64,000 nt of DNA from NCBI RefSeq assembly GCF_008297955.1, contig NZ_VTPY01000003.1:1-64000 (forward strand). Direction: 5' to 3'. Below are positions 1 through 8,822 of this stretch, piece after piece. The stretch is from Billgrantia pellis (lineage in GTDB: Bacteria > Pseudomonadota > Gammaproteobacteria > Pseudomonadales > Halomonadaceae). The first letter of the stretch is position 1, and the number at the start of each line of letters is the position of its first letter. A program made the position numbers and the translations under genes. The notes under the pieces are model-generated. The model ran no database searches and was not told the DNA's origin. It was given only the letters and a program-made list of their open reading frames with translations.

Positions 1-318
1 GTGGCGTTGTCGGCATCGAAGGCCAGCGTGGCTGGCGACCGCCGAAAGCCCGCGTGGCTTTCGATATCGAGTGGCGCGCATTCTACCGAATCCGCCGTGG
101 GCGTCAAGCGAGGATTTAGCGAAGCGAGTCGAAAAATCCAAACCAGGACAACCACTTACCTCTCCTCCTACCGCCGGTGACGTTGCCCGTCGCCGGCAGC
201 GGATGCGTACTTTACGGATAAACCACCAAGGCTGCAACCCTTCATCCAAAAAATATAGAACATAGTGACCAACTCAGCCATGGCCCTTTCAAATTTCTCA
301 TCCCACGTTCAGAGCGAA
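1..318. other. Gene-free left edge with hairpins
   Basis: I see no convincing coding region between the window edge and the 3' end of prpD. Two short perfect inverted repeats lie near the edge: 6-bp arms at 22-27 and 31-36, and 8-bp arms at 43-50 and 56-63. Both have GCGTG in or beside the loop. They would lie in the 5' leader of a transcript leaving the window leftward from the promoter at 80-107. Confidence 0.5.
80..107 (-). promoter_or_regulatory. Leftward sigma70-type promoter with GC-rich discriminator
   Basis: On the minus strand TTGACG (107-102) is followed after 16 bases by TAGAAT (85-80) and then at once by GCGCGCC. The hexamers are close to the sigma70 consensus. A GC-rich discriminator is typical of stringently controlled promoters for stable RNA and translation genes. 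The transcribed gene lies outside the window, so its identity is unknown. Confidence 0.5.
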
Positions 319-1803
319 TCAAATCACGAACAGATCCATGAAGCGGTGAACCGGCATGGCTTCAAGCTGCGTCTGATCCTCGCACAGAGCGAAGATGCGC
401 TCGCAACGCCCGGTAGGGAAACGTGTCGCCAGGTTGTGCTTGAACTTCTCTTCGAGGATCGGGATTCCCTCGTCACGTCGACGGCGGTGGCCAATGGGAT
501 ACGCCACTTCGACACACTCCGTGGCGCTGCCATCGCGAAAGATCACCTGGATGGCGTTGGCGATGGAGCGTTTGTCGGCGGCCAGATAGTCCTGGGTATA
601 GCGGGGCTCCTCCCTCACCTCCATCTTGTCCCGCAGCGTATCGATGAGCGGGTGCTGACGATGAAAATCATCTTCGTAATGCTCGGCCGTGAGATCACCG
701 AAGATAAGCGGTACGGCCACCATGTACTGCAGGCAATGATCGCGATCCGCCGGGTTGGCCAGCTCTCCCTCTTTCGAAATGATGCGAATCGCCGACTCAT
801 GGGTGGTGATAACGATACGCTCGATCTCTTCCAGGCGATCCTTCACCTGCGGATGGAGCCGTACCGCTGCCTCGCAGGCGGTCTGGGCATGGAATTCAGC
901 GGGAAAGGCGATCTTGAACAGGATATTCTCCATCACGAAGGTGCCGAACTCACGCTGGAAGCGAAATGCCCTCTCCCCTTCGGGCTTGAGCTTTTGGTCC
1001 TTATTGGTCTTGGAGAAGAGCACGTCGTAGAAACCCCACTGGGGCGCGCTGAGTACGCCGGGGATGCCCATCTCGCCGCGCAGGCCGATATCGGCCAGAC
1101 GCACGCCGCGAGAGGTAGCGTCTCCCGCGGCCCAGCTCTTGCGCGAGCCGGCATTGGGCGCATGGCGATAGGTGCGCAAACTCTGCCCGTCGACCCAGGC
1201 GTGCGACAGCGCCGACAGTAGCTGCTCCCGACTCGCCCCCATCAAGTGGGCGGCTACCGCCGTGGATGCCACCTTGACCAGTACCACATGATCCAGCCCG
1301 ACCCGGTTGAAGGCGTTCTCGAGCGCCAGAACCCCCTGGATCTCGTGAGCCTTGATCATGGCCTCGAGCACGTCACGCATGGTCAGCGGCGCCTCGCCCT
1401 GGGCGACTCGCTTTTGCGAAAGATGATCCGCCACGGCGAGAATGGCACCCAGATTGTCGGAGGGGTGCCCCCACTCGGCAGCAAGCCAGGTGTCGTTGTA
1501 ATCGAGCCAGCGAATCGCGCAGCCGATATCCCAGGCCGCCTTGACGGGGTCCAGGCGGAAGGACGTGCCCGGCACCCGGGCGCCATGGGGTACCACGGTC
1601 CCCTCGACCAGCGGCCCCAAGTGCTTGGTGCATTCGGGGAAGCGCAGCGCGAGAAGGCCGCAGCCCAGGGTATCGATCAAGCAATTTCGTGCAGTATCCA
1701 GCGCTTCGTCACTCTCGATACGGTAATCGAGCACGTAGTCGGCGATCCTCTGCAGCTCGGGGTCGTAGTCGGGTCGGACGTTGCGTTCGACGGTGGCGCT
1801 CAT
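319..1803 (-). CDS. prpD: 2-methylcitrate dehydratase PrpD
   Basis: MmgE/PrpD-family enzyme of 494 residues, close to the family's usual length. It dehydrates 2-methylcitrate to 2-methylaconitate in cytosolic propionate catabolism without an Fe-S cluster. Family-typical stretches include the YNDTW segment, the WGHPSDN segment and the [13 protein letters not shown] segment. The start at 1803 is chosen because AGGAGGGAG sits just upstream; an in-frame ATG at 1842 has no such site. It is the last gene of the prp cluster and is separated from prpF by a terminator-like hairpin. Its role overlaps that of AcnD plus PrpF in the same cluster. Confidence 0.95.
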   Translation of the reverse strand: MSATVERNVRPDYDPELQRIADYVLDYRIESDEALDTARNCLIDTLGCGLLALRFPECTKHLGPLVEGTVVPHGARVPGTSFRLDPVKAAWDIGCAIRWLDYNDTWLAAEWGHPSDNLGAILAVADHLSQKRVAQGEAPLTMRDVLEAMIKAHEIQGVLALENAFNRVGLDHVVLVKVASTAVAAHLMGASREQLLSALSHAWVDGQSLRTYRHAPNAGSRKSWAAGDATSRGVRLADIGLRGEMGIPGVLSAPQWGFYDVLFSKTNKDQKLKPEGERAFRFQREFGTFVMENILFKIAFPAEFHAQTACEAAVRLHPQVKDRLEEIERIVITTHESAIRIISKEGELANPADRDHCLQYMVAVPLIFGDLTAEHYEDDFHRQHPLIDTLRDKMEVREEPRYTQDYLAADKRSIANAIQVIFRDGSATECVEVAYPIGHRRRRDEGIPILEEKFKHNLATRFPTGRCERIFALCEDQTQLEAMPVHRFMDLFVI

Positions 1804-1841
1804 GCTCCCTCCTGTCGCAGGCTCGCTGTTGTCTCCCTTCA

Positions 1842-1877
1842 CTATAGAAAACGCCCCGAGCCTTGCGACTCAGGGCG
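1842..1877 (-). terminator. Intrinsic terminator between prpF and prpD
   Basis: Reading leftward, a 9-bp stem (1877-1869 with 1860-1852, one G-U pair) and an 8-base loop are followed by TTTTCTATAG. This has the form of a rho-independent terminator just after the prpF stop codon and about 50 bases before prpD, so it should reduce prpD expression from the upstream promoter. Confidence 0.65.
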
Positions 1878-1899
1878 CAAAACTCCGGCCAGAAAGACC

Positions 1900-3078
1900 C
1901 TAGAAGGCGTCACCGGGAATACGCACCCAGCCTTCCATAAGCACCCGGGCGCTACGACTCATTACCGCTTTGGTCGCTGTCCACTGACTCTCGACTAGCG
2001 AAGCCTCCGCCCCCACTCGCAGGGTGCCGGAGGGATGGCCAAAATGCACCGAGTTGCGCTCACCGCCACCGGCGGCCAGATTGACCAGGGTACCGGGCAC
2101 CGCCGCCGCCGTCGCGATGGCCACTGCCGCCGTCCCCATCATGGCGTGGTGCAGTTTGCCCATGGAGAGCGCGCGCACGACCAGGTCGATGTCAGAGGCC
2201 TTGATGGCCTTGCCGCTGGAAGCGACATAATCGGCTGGCGGGGCAACGAAGGCCACCTTGGGCGTGTGCTGACGCTCGGCTGCCTCGCTGACTTCCCGGA
2301 TCAGCCCCATGCGTAGGGCGGCATGGGCGCGGATCGACTCGAACATCGCCAGCGCCTTGGTATCACCGTTGATCGCCTCCTGCAGCTCGGTGCCGCTATA
2401 GCCGATCGCTCCCGCATTGACGAACACCGTGGGGATGCCGGCATTGATCATGGTGGCCTCAAGGGTCCCCACACCGGGCACCTCGAGCGGGTCGACCACA
2501 TTGCCGGTGGGAAACATGGCACCTTCGCCGTCGGCCGGGTCCATGAACTCGACCGCCACCTCGGCGGCCGGAAAGGTCACACCGTCGAGCGCGAAGTCGC
2601 CGGTCTCCTGCACCTTTCCGTTGGTGATCGGCACACGGGAGACGATGGTCTTGCCAATGTTGGCCTGCCAGACCCGCACCGTGGCGACGCCGTTCTCGGG
2701 AATGCGCGAGGGATCCACCAGACCGTTGCTGATGGCGAAAGGCCCCACGGCAGCGGAAAGGTTGCCGCAGTTGCCGCTCCAGTCGACGAAAGGCTTATCG
2801 ATGGAGACTTGGCCGAACAGGTAGTCGACGTCATGGTCGGGACTTCCGCTCTTCGACAGGATTACCGTCTTGCTGGTACTGGAGGTAGCCCCGCCCATGC
2901 CGTCGATCTGTTTCTGGTAAGGGTCGGGGCTTCCGATCACTCGCAGCAGCAGCGCATCGCGGGCCGGACCGGGCTGCCGGGCGGCCTCGGGGAGGTCATC
3001 CAGGCGGAAGAAGACGCCTTTGCTGGTACCGCCACGCATGTAGGTGGCGGGAATCTTGATTTGGGGAACCTGGCTCAT
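1900..3078 (-). CDS. prpF: 2-methylaconitate isomerase PrpF
   Basis: PrpF-family protein of 392 residues. It isomerises the 2-methylaconitate made by AcnD to the cis form used by aconitase in the methylcitrate cycle. The N-terminal MRGGTSKGVFF segment, the GSPDPYQKQIDGMGG segment and the later GNCGNLSAAVGPFA segment, whose Cys is characteristic, mark the family. The ATG at 3078 overlaps the acnD stop codon in an ATGA arrangement, so the two are translationally coupled. The reading frame stays open far upstream on the same strand, but that part is acnD read out of frame. Confidence 0.95.
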   Translation of the reverse strand: MSQVPQIKIPATYMRGGTSKGVFFRLDDLPEAARQPGPARDALLLRVIGSPDPYQKQIDGMGGATSSTSKTVILSKSGSPDHDVDYLFGQVSIDKPFVDWSGNCGNLSAAVGPFAISNGLVDPSRIPENGVATVRVWQANIGKTIVSRVPITNGKVQETGDFALDGVTFPAAEVAVEFMDPADGEGAMFPTGNVVDPLEVPGVGTLEATMINAGIPTVFVNAGAIGYSGTELQEAINGDTKALAMFESIRAHAALRMGLIREVSEAAERQHTPKVAFVAPPADYVASSGKAIKASDIDLVVRALSMGKLHHAMMGTAAVAIATAAAVPGTLVNLAAGGGERNSVHFGHPSGTLRVGAEASLVESQWTATKAVMSRSARVLMEGWVRIPGDAF

Positions 3079-5690
3079 GCGCTGACCGCCTCCTCCGATT
3101 CGAGGAAGTCCTGGGCGAAGCGCTGCAGTACGCCACCGGCGGAGTAAACGGAGACCTCCTCGGCGGTATCCAGGCGGCAGACGACCGGCACGCGCAGGGT
3201 GTCGCCATCGGCACGATAAATGACCAATGTCAGGGTGGCCCCCGGCGCCGGCTTGCCTTCCACATCGTAGGTTTCGGTGCCGTCGAGCTTCAGCGTGTGG
3301 CGCGTGGTGCCCGCCTGGAACTGCAGTGGCATTACGCCCATGCCCACCAAGTTGGTGCGGTGAATGCGCTCGAAGCCCTCGGCAACAATGGCCTCCACGC
3401 CGGCCAGTGCCACGCCCTTGGCCGCCCAGTCGCGCGAGCTGCCCTGGCCATAATCGGCCCCGGCAATGACGATCAGCGGTTGGCCGCGCTCCATGTAGGT
3501 TTCGATGGCCTCCCACATGCGCGTCACCTTGCCCTCCGGCTCGATACGCGCCAGCGAGCCCTGGATCACCTCGCCGTTCTCGTCGCACACCATCTCGTTG
3601 AACAGCTTGGGGTTGGCCAGCGTGGCGCGTTGCGCGGTGAGGTGGTCGCCGCGGTGGGTGGCGTAGGAGTTGAAGTCCTCCTCCGGCAGGCCCATCTTGG
3701 CCAGGTACTCGCCCGCCGCGCTGTCCGCGAGGATGGCGTTGGAGGGCGACAGGTGGTCGGTGGTGATGTTGTCCGGCAGGATCGCCAGCGGCCGCATGCC
3801 CTTGAGGCCACGCTTCTGCGCCATGTTGCCCTCCCAGTAGGGCGGCCGACGAATGTAGGTGCTCTGCGGACGCCAGTCGTAGAGCGGGCTCTTGGCCCGT
3901 TCCACCTCGTCGAGGTTGAACATCGGGATGTAGACCTGCTTGAACTGCTCGGGCCTGACGTACTCGCCGACGATGGCATCGATCTCCTCGTCGGAAGGCC
4001 ACAGCTCCTTGAGGGCGACGGGGTTGCCCTCTTTGTCGTAGCCCAGCGCATCCTTCTCGATGTCGAAGCGTACGGTGCCGGCGATGGCGTAGGCCACCAC
4101 CAGCGGTGGCGAGGCCAGGAAGGCCTGCTTGGCAAAGGGATGGATGCGCCCGTCAAAGTTGCGATTGCCGGAGAGCACCGCGGTGGCGTAGAGATCGCGG
4201 TCGATGATTTCCTGCTGAATCTCCGGCCGCAGCGCACCGGACATGCCATTGCAGGTGGTGCAGGCGTAGGCGACGATACCGAAGCCGAGCTTCTCGAGTT
4301 CGGGCAGCAGTCCGGCCTCCTCAAGGTACAGGCGAGCGACTTTCGATCCAGGCGCGAACGACGACTTCACCCAGGGCTTGCGTACTAGACCCAGTTCGTT
4401 GGCTTTCTTGGCCAACAGCCCCGCGGCCACCACGTTGCGGGGGTTGGAAGTGTTGGTACAGCTGGTGATGGCGGCGATGATCACCGCACCATCGGGCATC
4501 CTGCCGGCCCTCTCCTCGGCCAGCGCCTGCTCCAGGTTGGCAGCAATGCCGCGCTCGGCCAGCGCCGAGGTGGGCAGGCGACGGTGCGGGTTGGAGGGCC
4601 CGGCGAGGTTGCGTTCGACGGTGGAAAGATCGAACGTCAACACACGCTCGTACTCGGCGCGCTTGAGACTGTCAGCCCATAGCCCCACGGTCTTGGCGTA
4701 GTTTTCCACCAACGCCACCTGCTCCGGCTCGCGCCCGGTGATGGTCAGATAGTCGAGGGTCTGCTGGTCAATGTAGAACATCGCCGCGGTAGCGCCGTAC
4801 TCCGGCGTCATGTTGGAAATGGTGGCGCGGTCGCCGATGGTCAGGCTCTCGGCCCCTTCGCCGAAGAACTCCAAATAGGCGCCTACCACCCGCTCCTGGC
4901 GCAGGAACTCGGTGATGGCCAGCACGATGTCGGTAGCGGTGATGCCGGGCTGACGCTTGCCGGTCAGCTCCACACCGATGATGTCGGGCAGGCGCATCAT
5001 CGAGGGGCGGCCGAGCATCACGGTTTCGGCCTCGAGGCCGCCGACGCCGATGGCGATGACGCCCAGGCAGTCGATGTGCGGGGTGTGACTGTCGGTGCCC
5101 ACGCAGGTATCCGGGTAGGCCACGTCGTCGCGGACCTGGATCACCGGCGACATCTTCTCCAGGTTGATCTGGTGCATGATGCCGTTGCCGGCGGGGATCA
5201 CGTCGACGTTCTCGAACGCGGTGCGCGTCCAGTCGATGAAGTGGAAGCGATCCTCGTTGCGGCGATCCTCGATGGCGCGGTTCTTGTCGAACGCCTGGGG
5301 ATCGTCGCCGCCGCATTCGACGGCCAGCGAGTGGTCGACGATCAACTGAGTCGGCACCACCGGGTTGACCTTGGCCGGGTCGCCGCCCTTCTCGGCGATG
5401 GCGTCGCGCAGGCCGGCCAGGTCGACCAGTGCCGTCTGGCCGAGGATGTCATGGCAGACTACCCGCGCCGGGTACCACGGGAAATCCAGATCGCGGCGAC
5501 GCTCGATCAGTTGCTTGAGCGCATCGGCGAGCAGCGCCGGCTCGCAGCGGCGCACCAACTGCTCGGCCAGTACGCGGGACGTATAAGGCAGGGTATCGTA
5601 GGCACCGGACTGGATCGCCTCGACGGCCTCACGCACGTCGAAGTAGTCCAGCTCGGTGCCGGGAAGCGGTTTACGATAGTGAGTATTCAT
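3075..5690 (-). CDS. acnD: Fe-S 2-methylcitrate dehydratase AcnD
   Basis: Aconitase-family protein of 871 residues, the normal length for AcnD. It dehydrates 2-methylcitrate and works together with PrpF. The three cluster-binding cysteines are visible in the TSCTNTSNPRN and CTTCNGMSG motifs, and the swivel domain with GADYGQGSSRDWAAKG is complete at the C-terminus. The start at 5690 (MNTHYRKPLPGT) agrees with relatives; the open frame runs 60 codons further upstream without family similarity. A perfect 8-bp hairpin (5732-5751) lies between prpC and acnD. Confidence 0.95.
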   Translation of the reverse strand: MNTHYRKPLPGTELDYFDVREAVEAIQSGAYDTLPYTSRVLAEQLVRRCEPALLADALKQLIERRRDLDFPWYPARVVCHDILGQTALVDLAGLRDAIAEKGGDPAKVNPVVPTQLIVDHSLAVECGGDDPQAFDKNRAIEDRRNEDRFHFIDWTRTAFENVDVIPAGNGIMHQINLEKMSPVIQVRDDVAYPDTCVGTDSHTPHIDCLGVIAIGVGGLEAETVMLGRPSMMRLPDIIGVELTGKRQPGITATDIVLAITEFLRQERVVGAYLEFFGEGAESLTIGDRATISNMTPEYGATAAMFYIDQQTLDYLTITGREPEQVALVENYAKTVGLWADSLKRAEYERVLTFDLSTVERNLAGPSNPHRRLPTSALAERGIAANLEQALAEERAGRMPDGAVIIAAITSCTNTSNPRNVVAAGLLAKKANELGLVRKPWVKSSFAPGSKVARLYLEEAGLLPELEKLGFGIVAYACTTCNGMSGALRPEIQQEIIDRDLYATAVLSGNRNFDGRIHPFAKQAFLASPPLVVAYAIAGTVRFDIEKDALGYDKEGNPVALKELWPSDEEIDAIVGEYVRPEQFKQVYIPMFNLDEVERAKSPLYDWRPQSTYIRRPPYWEGNMAQKRGLKGMRPLAILPDNITTDHLSPSNAILADSAAGEYLAKMGLPEEDFNSYATHRGDHLTAQRATLANPKLFNEMVCDENGEVIQGSLARIEPEGKVTRMWEAIETYMERGQPLIVIAGADYGQGSSRDWAAKGVALAGVEAIVAEGFERIHRTNLVGMGVMPLQFQAGTTRHTLKLDGTETYDVEGKPAPGATLTLVIYRADGDTLRVPVVCRLDTAEEVSVYSAGGVLQRFAQDFLESEEAVSA

Positions 5691-5731
5691 GAGTCGACGG
5701 TCTTCGCGTGGTGTGGGAGCGGGTAAGGGAG

Positions 5732-5751
5732 AGGCGGCCCGAAGGCCGCCT
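5732..5751 (-). other. Hairpin between prpC and acnD
   Basis: A perfect 8-bp stem with a 4-base loop lies in the 73-base gap. There is no T-run after it in the direction of transcription, so it is more likely a stability or processing element of the operon mRNA than a terminator. Confidence 0.35.
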
Positions 5752-5763
5752 GTACGTACAGGT

Positions 5764-6891
5764 TCAGTCACGCTCCTCGATCGGCACCCATTGGCTCTTC
5801 TCCGGGCCGATGTAGTCGGCGCTGGGGCGAATGATACGGTTATTGGCGCGCTGCTCGAAAACATGGGCACACCAGCCGGTAACGCGCGAGCAGACGAAGA
5901 TCGGCGTGAACAGCTTGGTGGGAATGTCCATGAAATGGTAGGCGCTGGCGTGGAAGAAGTCGGCGTTGCAGAACAGTTTCTTCTCGCGCCACATCACCTC
6001 CTCGACGCGCTCGGACACCGGATACAGGACCGTGTCATCCACGTCCTCGGCCAGCTTCTTCGACCAACCCTTGATGATGGCGTTGCGCGGGTCGGACTCG
6101 CGATAGATCGCATGCCCAAAGCCCATGATCTTCTCTTTGCGCTCAAGCATGCCCATGATCTCGCGCTCGGCCTCTTCCGGCGACGTCCAGTTCTCGATCA
6201 TGTCCATGGCCGCCTCGTTGGCGCCGCCATGCAGCGGGCCGCGTAGCGAACCGATGGCGCCGGTGACGCAGGAATGCATGTCGGAAAGGGTCGAGGCACA
6301 CACGCGCGCGGTGAAGGTCGAGGCGTTGAATTCATGCTCGGCGTAGAGGATCAGCGAGACGTTCATCACCCGGGCGTGCAGCTCGGAGGGCGCGTCGCCG
6401 CGCAGCAGGTGCAAAAAGTGAGCGCCCACCGACTCGTCGTCAGTCTCGGTCTCGATGCGTACGCCGTCATGGCTGTAGCGGTACCAATAGCAGATGATCG
6501 AAGGTAGCACGGCGAGCAGGCGGTCGGAGACGTCCTGCTGCTCCTCGAAGCTCTCCTCGGTCTCGAGGTTGCCGAGCATGGAGGCCCCGGTGCGCATCAC
6601 GTCCATGGGGTGGGCGCTGGCCGGAATCTGCTCGAGCACGGTCTTGAGCGCTGCCGGCAGGCCGCGCAGCCCCTTGAGCTTGCCGATGTAGGCGTCGAGC
6701 TCGACTTGGTTGGGCAGCTTGCCCTTGAGCAACAGGTAGGCGACTTCTTCGAATTTCGCCTTCTCGGCCAGTTCTTTGATATCGAAGCCGCGATAGGTCA
6801 GACCGGAGCCGGTCTTGCCGACGGTGCACAGGGCCGTGCTACCTGCGCTTTGACCCCGCAGGCCGGCGCCAGCGTTAGGTTTATCTGCCAT
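5764..6891 (-). CDS. prpC: 2-methylcitrate synthase PrpC
   Basis: Citrate synthase-fold enzyme of 375 residues that condenses propionyl-CoA with oxaloacetate to 2-methylcitrate. The catalytic triad is visible as His221 (GPLHGGANE), His260 (GFGHAIYR) and Asp311 (CNADFFHAS). The short length and missing N-terminal extension separate it from the roughly 430-residue GltA. It lies between prpB and acnD in the operon, so methylcitrate synthase is much more likely than a second citrate synthase. Confidence 0.95.
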   Translation of the reverse strand: MADKPNAGAGLRGQSAGSTALCTVGKTGSGLTYRGFDIKELAEKAKFEEVAYLLLKGKLPNQVELDAYIGKLKGLRGLPAALKTVLEQIPASAHPMDVMRTGASMLGNLETEESFEEQQDVSDRLLAVLPSIICYWYRYSHDGVRIETETDDESVGAHFLHLLRGDAPSELHARVMNVSLILYAEHEFNASTFTARVCASTLSDMHSCVTGAIGSLRGPLHGGANEAAMDMIENWTSPEEAEREIMGMLERKEKIMGFGHAIYRESDPRNAIIKGWSKKLAEDVDDTVLYPVSERVEEVMWREKKLFCNADFFHASAYHFMDIPTKLFTPIFVCSRVTGWCAHVFEQRANNRIIRPSADYIGPEKSQWVPIEERD

Positions 6892-6939
6892 GTCGTGTCT
6901 CCTTGAGCTATCGTTTTCTTGTCGTCGTAACGAGAAGGC

Positions 6940-7845
6940 TCAGGCGCCCGAGCCTTTCCCGCCCAGCGGGTTTTCCGCGAACAGCGCATCGAGCTTCTGC
7001 TCGAAGGCGTGGTAGTTGAGGAAATCGTAAAGCTCGTCACGAGTCTGCATCAGCTCGACCACGTCACGCTGATGCCCCTTGTCGTGAATGCTCTGATAGA
7101 CCTTCAATGCGGCCGCGTTCATGGCGCGGAAGGCCGACAGCGGGTAGAGCACCATGCGGCAGCCCACTTCGGCGAGCTCCTGCTGGCTGAACAGCGGCGT
7201 GGCGCCGAATTCGGTGATGTTGGCCAGGATCGGCGCGTCGACGCGATGGCAGAAGGCCCGGTAATCGTCGAGGGTATGCACCGCCTCGGCGAAGATGGCA
7301 TCGGCCCCGGCCTCGATGCAGGCGCTGGCGCGGTCGATGGCGGCATCCAGCCCTTCCTTCTGGAAGGCGTCGGTGCGCGCGATCAGGGTGAAGTCGGGAT
7401 CGATACGTGCGTCGGCGGCGGCCTTGATGCGATCGACCATCTCCTGCTTCGAGACAATCTCCTTGTTGGGACGATGCCCGCAGCGCTTCTGCGCGACCTG
7501 ATCCTCAAGATGCACGGCGGCCACCCCGGCGCGCTGCATTTCCTTGACAGTGCGAGCTATGTTGAAGGCCCCGCCCCAACCGGTATCGATGTCCACCAGT
7601 AGCGGCAGGTCGGTGGCGCCACAGATGCGATGAGCATCCTGCACCACATCGTTCATGGTGGTCATGCCCAGGTCGGGCAGGCCGAACGAGGCATTGGCCA
7701 CACCACCGCCGGAAAGATAGATGGCCTGGTGGCCGACCCGCTCGGCCATGATGGCGGTATAGGCGTTGATGGTACCGACGATGGGCAGCGGCCGATTGGC
7801 TTCGAGGGCGGCACGGAAACGAGCGCCGGGCGTGGATTGCGTCAT
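6940..7845 (-). CDS. prpB: 2-methylisocitrate lyase PrpB
   Basis: Isocitrate lyase/PEP mutase superfamily enzyme of 301 residues that cleaves 2-methylisocitrate to pyruvate and succinate. The signature KRCGH is at residues 120-124, with Cys122 as catalytic residue. The metal-binding DIDTGWGG segment is near residue 85. It follows the regulator gene by 33 bases and precedes prpC, so it is co-transcribed. All residues expected for an active enzyme are present. Confidence 0.95.
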   Translation of the reverse strand: MTQSTPGARFRAALEANRPLPIVGTINAYTAIMAERVGHQAIYLSGGGVANASFGLPDLGMTTMNDVVQDAHRICGATDLPLLVDIDTGWGGAFNIARTVKEMQRAGVAAVHLEDQVAQKRCGHRPNKEIVSKQEMVDRIKAAADARIDPDFTLIARTDAFQKEGLDAAIDRASACIEAGADAIFAEAVHTLDDYRAFCHRVDAPILANITEFGATPLFSQQELAEVGCRMVLYPLSAFRAMNAAALKVYQSIHDKGHQRDVVELMQTRDELYDFLNYHAFEQKLDALFAENPLGGKGSGA

Positions 7846-7878
7846 GGATAGACTCCTGTGTGAACGTTCGAACCGGCC

Positions 7879-8604
7879 TCAGGCAGTGGCCTCGGCCTGC
7901 TCCTTGAGAATCTCGGCGTAGCGGTCGGCCACGTTGGCCCGCGAGGCGCTGACGTGGCGGCGCATCAGCAGTTCGGCCAGCTCGGCATCGCCCGCTTCGA
8001 TGGCGTCCACGATGCGATGGTGTTCGACGAAGGCACGCTGGGGCCGGGCGCCGCTGGCACTGAACTGAGTCCGGTAGAGCCTCACCAGGTAATAGAGATC
8101 GTCGCATAGCATGGTCATCAACATGCGATTGTGGCTGCCCTGGACGATACGGTAGTGAAAATCGAGATCGCCTTCGCGCTGGTAGTAAGCCTCACCGCTC
8201 TGCAGATCCTCCTGGCGCTCGTGCAATGCCAGCACCTCGCGCAGCCCGGCGATCTCCTCGCGGGTCATGTTCTCGGCGGCAAGCCTTGCGGCCATGCTCT
8301 CCAGGGCTTCGCGGACGTCGAACAGCTCGAGCAGCTCCTTCATCGACAGCTTGACTACCCGGGCCCCGACGTGGGGAACCCGCTCGATCAGGCGATGGGC
8401 TTCCAGGCGACGCATGGCCTCGCGCAATGGCCCCCGGGAAATGCCGTAGGCCTTGGACAACCCCGGCTCGGTGATCTTGCTTCCCGGTGCCAGCTCGCCG
8501 CGGACGATGGCATCCTGCAACTCGTGAAAGACCCGCTCCGCCAGGGTGCGAACTTCGGGCGGGGTGTGATCTGGAGCGATTGAGTTCATGGGAATTGTCG
8601 ACAA
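7879..8604 (-). CDS. GntR (FCD) regulator of the prp operon
   Basis: FadR-subfamily transcription factor of 241 residues, with an N-terminal winged helix (residues about 20-85, SKAYGISRGPLREAMRRLE) and a C-terminal all-helical FCD ligand domain. It is the first gene of the prp operon, so it very probably controls it in response to a methylcitrate-cycle intermediate. The start is uncertain. TTG at 8604 falls at the end of a perfect operator palindrome, and ATG at 8589 (236 residues) is the better codon; neither has a clear ribosome site. Three similar palindromes suggest autoregulation. Confidence 0.9.
   Translation of the reverse strand: MSTIPMNSIAPDHTPPEVRTLAERVFHELQDAIVRGELAPGSKITEPGLSKAYGISRGPLREAMRRLEAHRLIERVPHVGARVVKLSMKELLELFDVREALESMAARLAAENMTREEIAGLREVLALHERQEDLQSGEAYYQREGDLDFHYRIVQGSHNRMLMTMLCDDLYYLVRLYRTQFSASGARPQRAFVEHHRIVDAIEAGDAELAELLMRRHVSASRANVADRYAEILKEQAEATA
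8593..8604. promoter_or_regulatory. GntR operator 1 (ATTGTCGACAAT)
   Basis: This is a perfect 12-bp palindrome. It lies about 10-20 bases downstream of the predicted transcription start of the prp operon and overlaps the candidate TTG start of the regulator. Two related sites lie upstream. The position fits repression by blocking the polymerase. Confidence 0.6.
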
Positions 8605-8619
8605 TCAAATGGTTCGATG

Positions 8620-8648
8620 ACTTTAGACATTGCCCTCCTTATGGTCAA
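8620..8648 (-). promoter_or_regulatory. prp operon promoter
   Basis: On the minus strand TTGACC (8648-8643) and TAAAGT (8625-8620) are 17 bases apart. The expected transcription start is near 8613, just upstream of operator 1 and the regulator gene. Confidence 0.6.
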
Positions 8649-8680
8649 CCTCTCGCTTGGCGCCATTCGCTACGCCTTTG

Positions 8681-8692
8681 GTTGTAGACAAC
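8681..8692. promoter_or_regulatory. GntR operator 2 (GTTGTAGACAAC)
   Basis: A second near-perfect palindrome of the same type, upstream of the -35 box of the prp promoter and within the intergenic region shared with pabB. Confidence 0.5.
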
Positions 8693-8710
8693 GTAGGGAG
8701 CGAGAGTCAT

Positions 8711-8722
8711 GCTGTCGACAAT
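8711..8722. promoter_or_regulatory. GntR operator 3 (half-conserved)
   Basis: GCTGTCGACAAT keeps the TGTCGACA core and differs from operator 1 at its left end. It lies about 100 bases upstream of pabB and upstream of the prp promoter, so looping or an effect on pabB are both possible. Confidence 0.45.
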
Positions 8723-8822
8723 CCGCTCTGCATGTCGGTAACTTTCCGGCATCAGCGACGCGGCTAGGACAAAACCCGCCTGCCCCTCTAAAATGGGTCG
8801 CCTGTACCGAAAGGCCCCTTTC

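Noticed and set aside
265-1221. 318-codon open frame on the plus strand
   Set aside because: It is antisense to prpD, has no family-like sequence, and reflects GC-rich codon bias.
3079-4002. N-terminal extension of the prpF frame to 700 codons
   Set aside because: The extra part is acnD read in another frame; the true start is the ATGA overlap at 3078.
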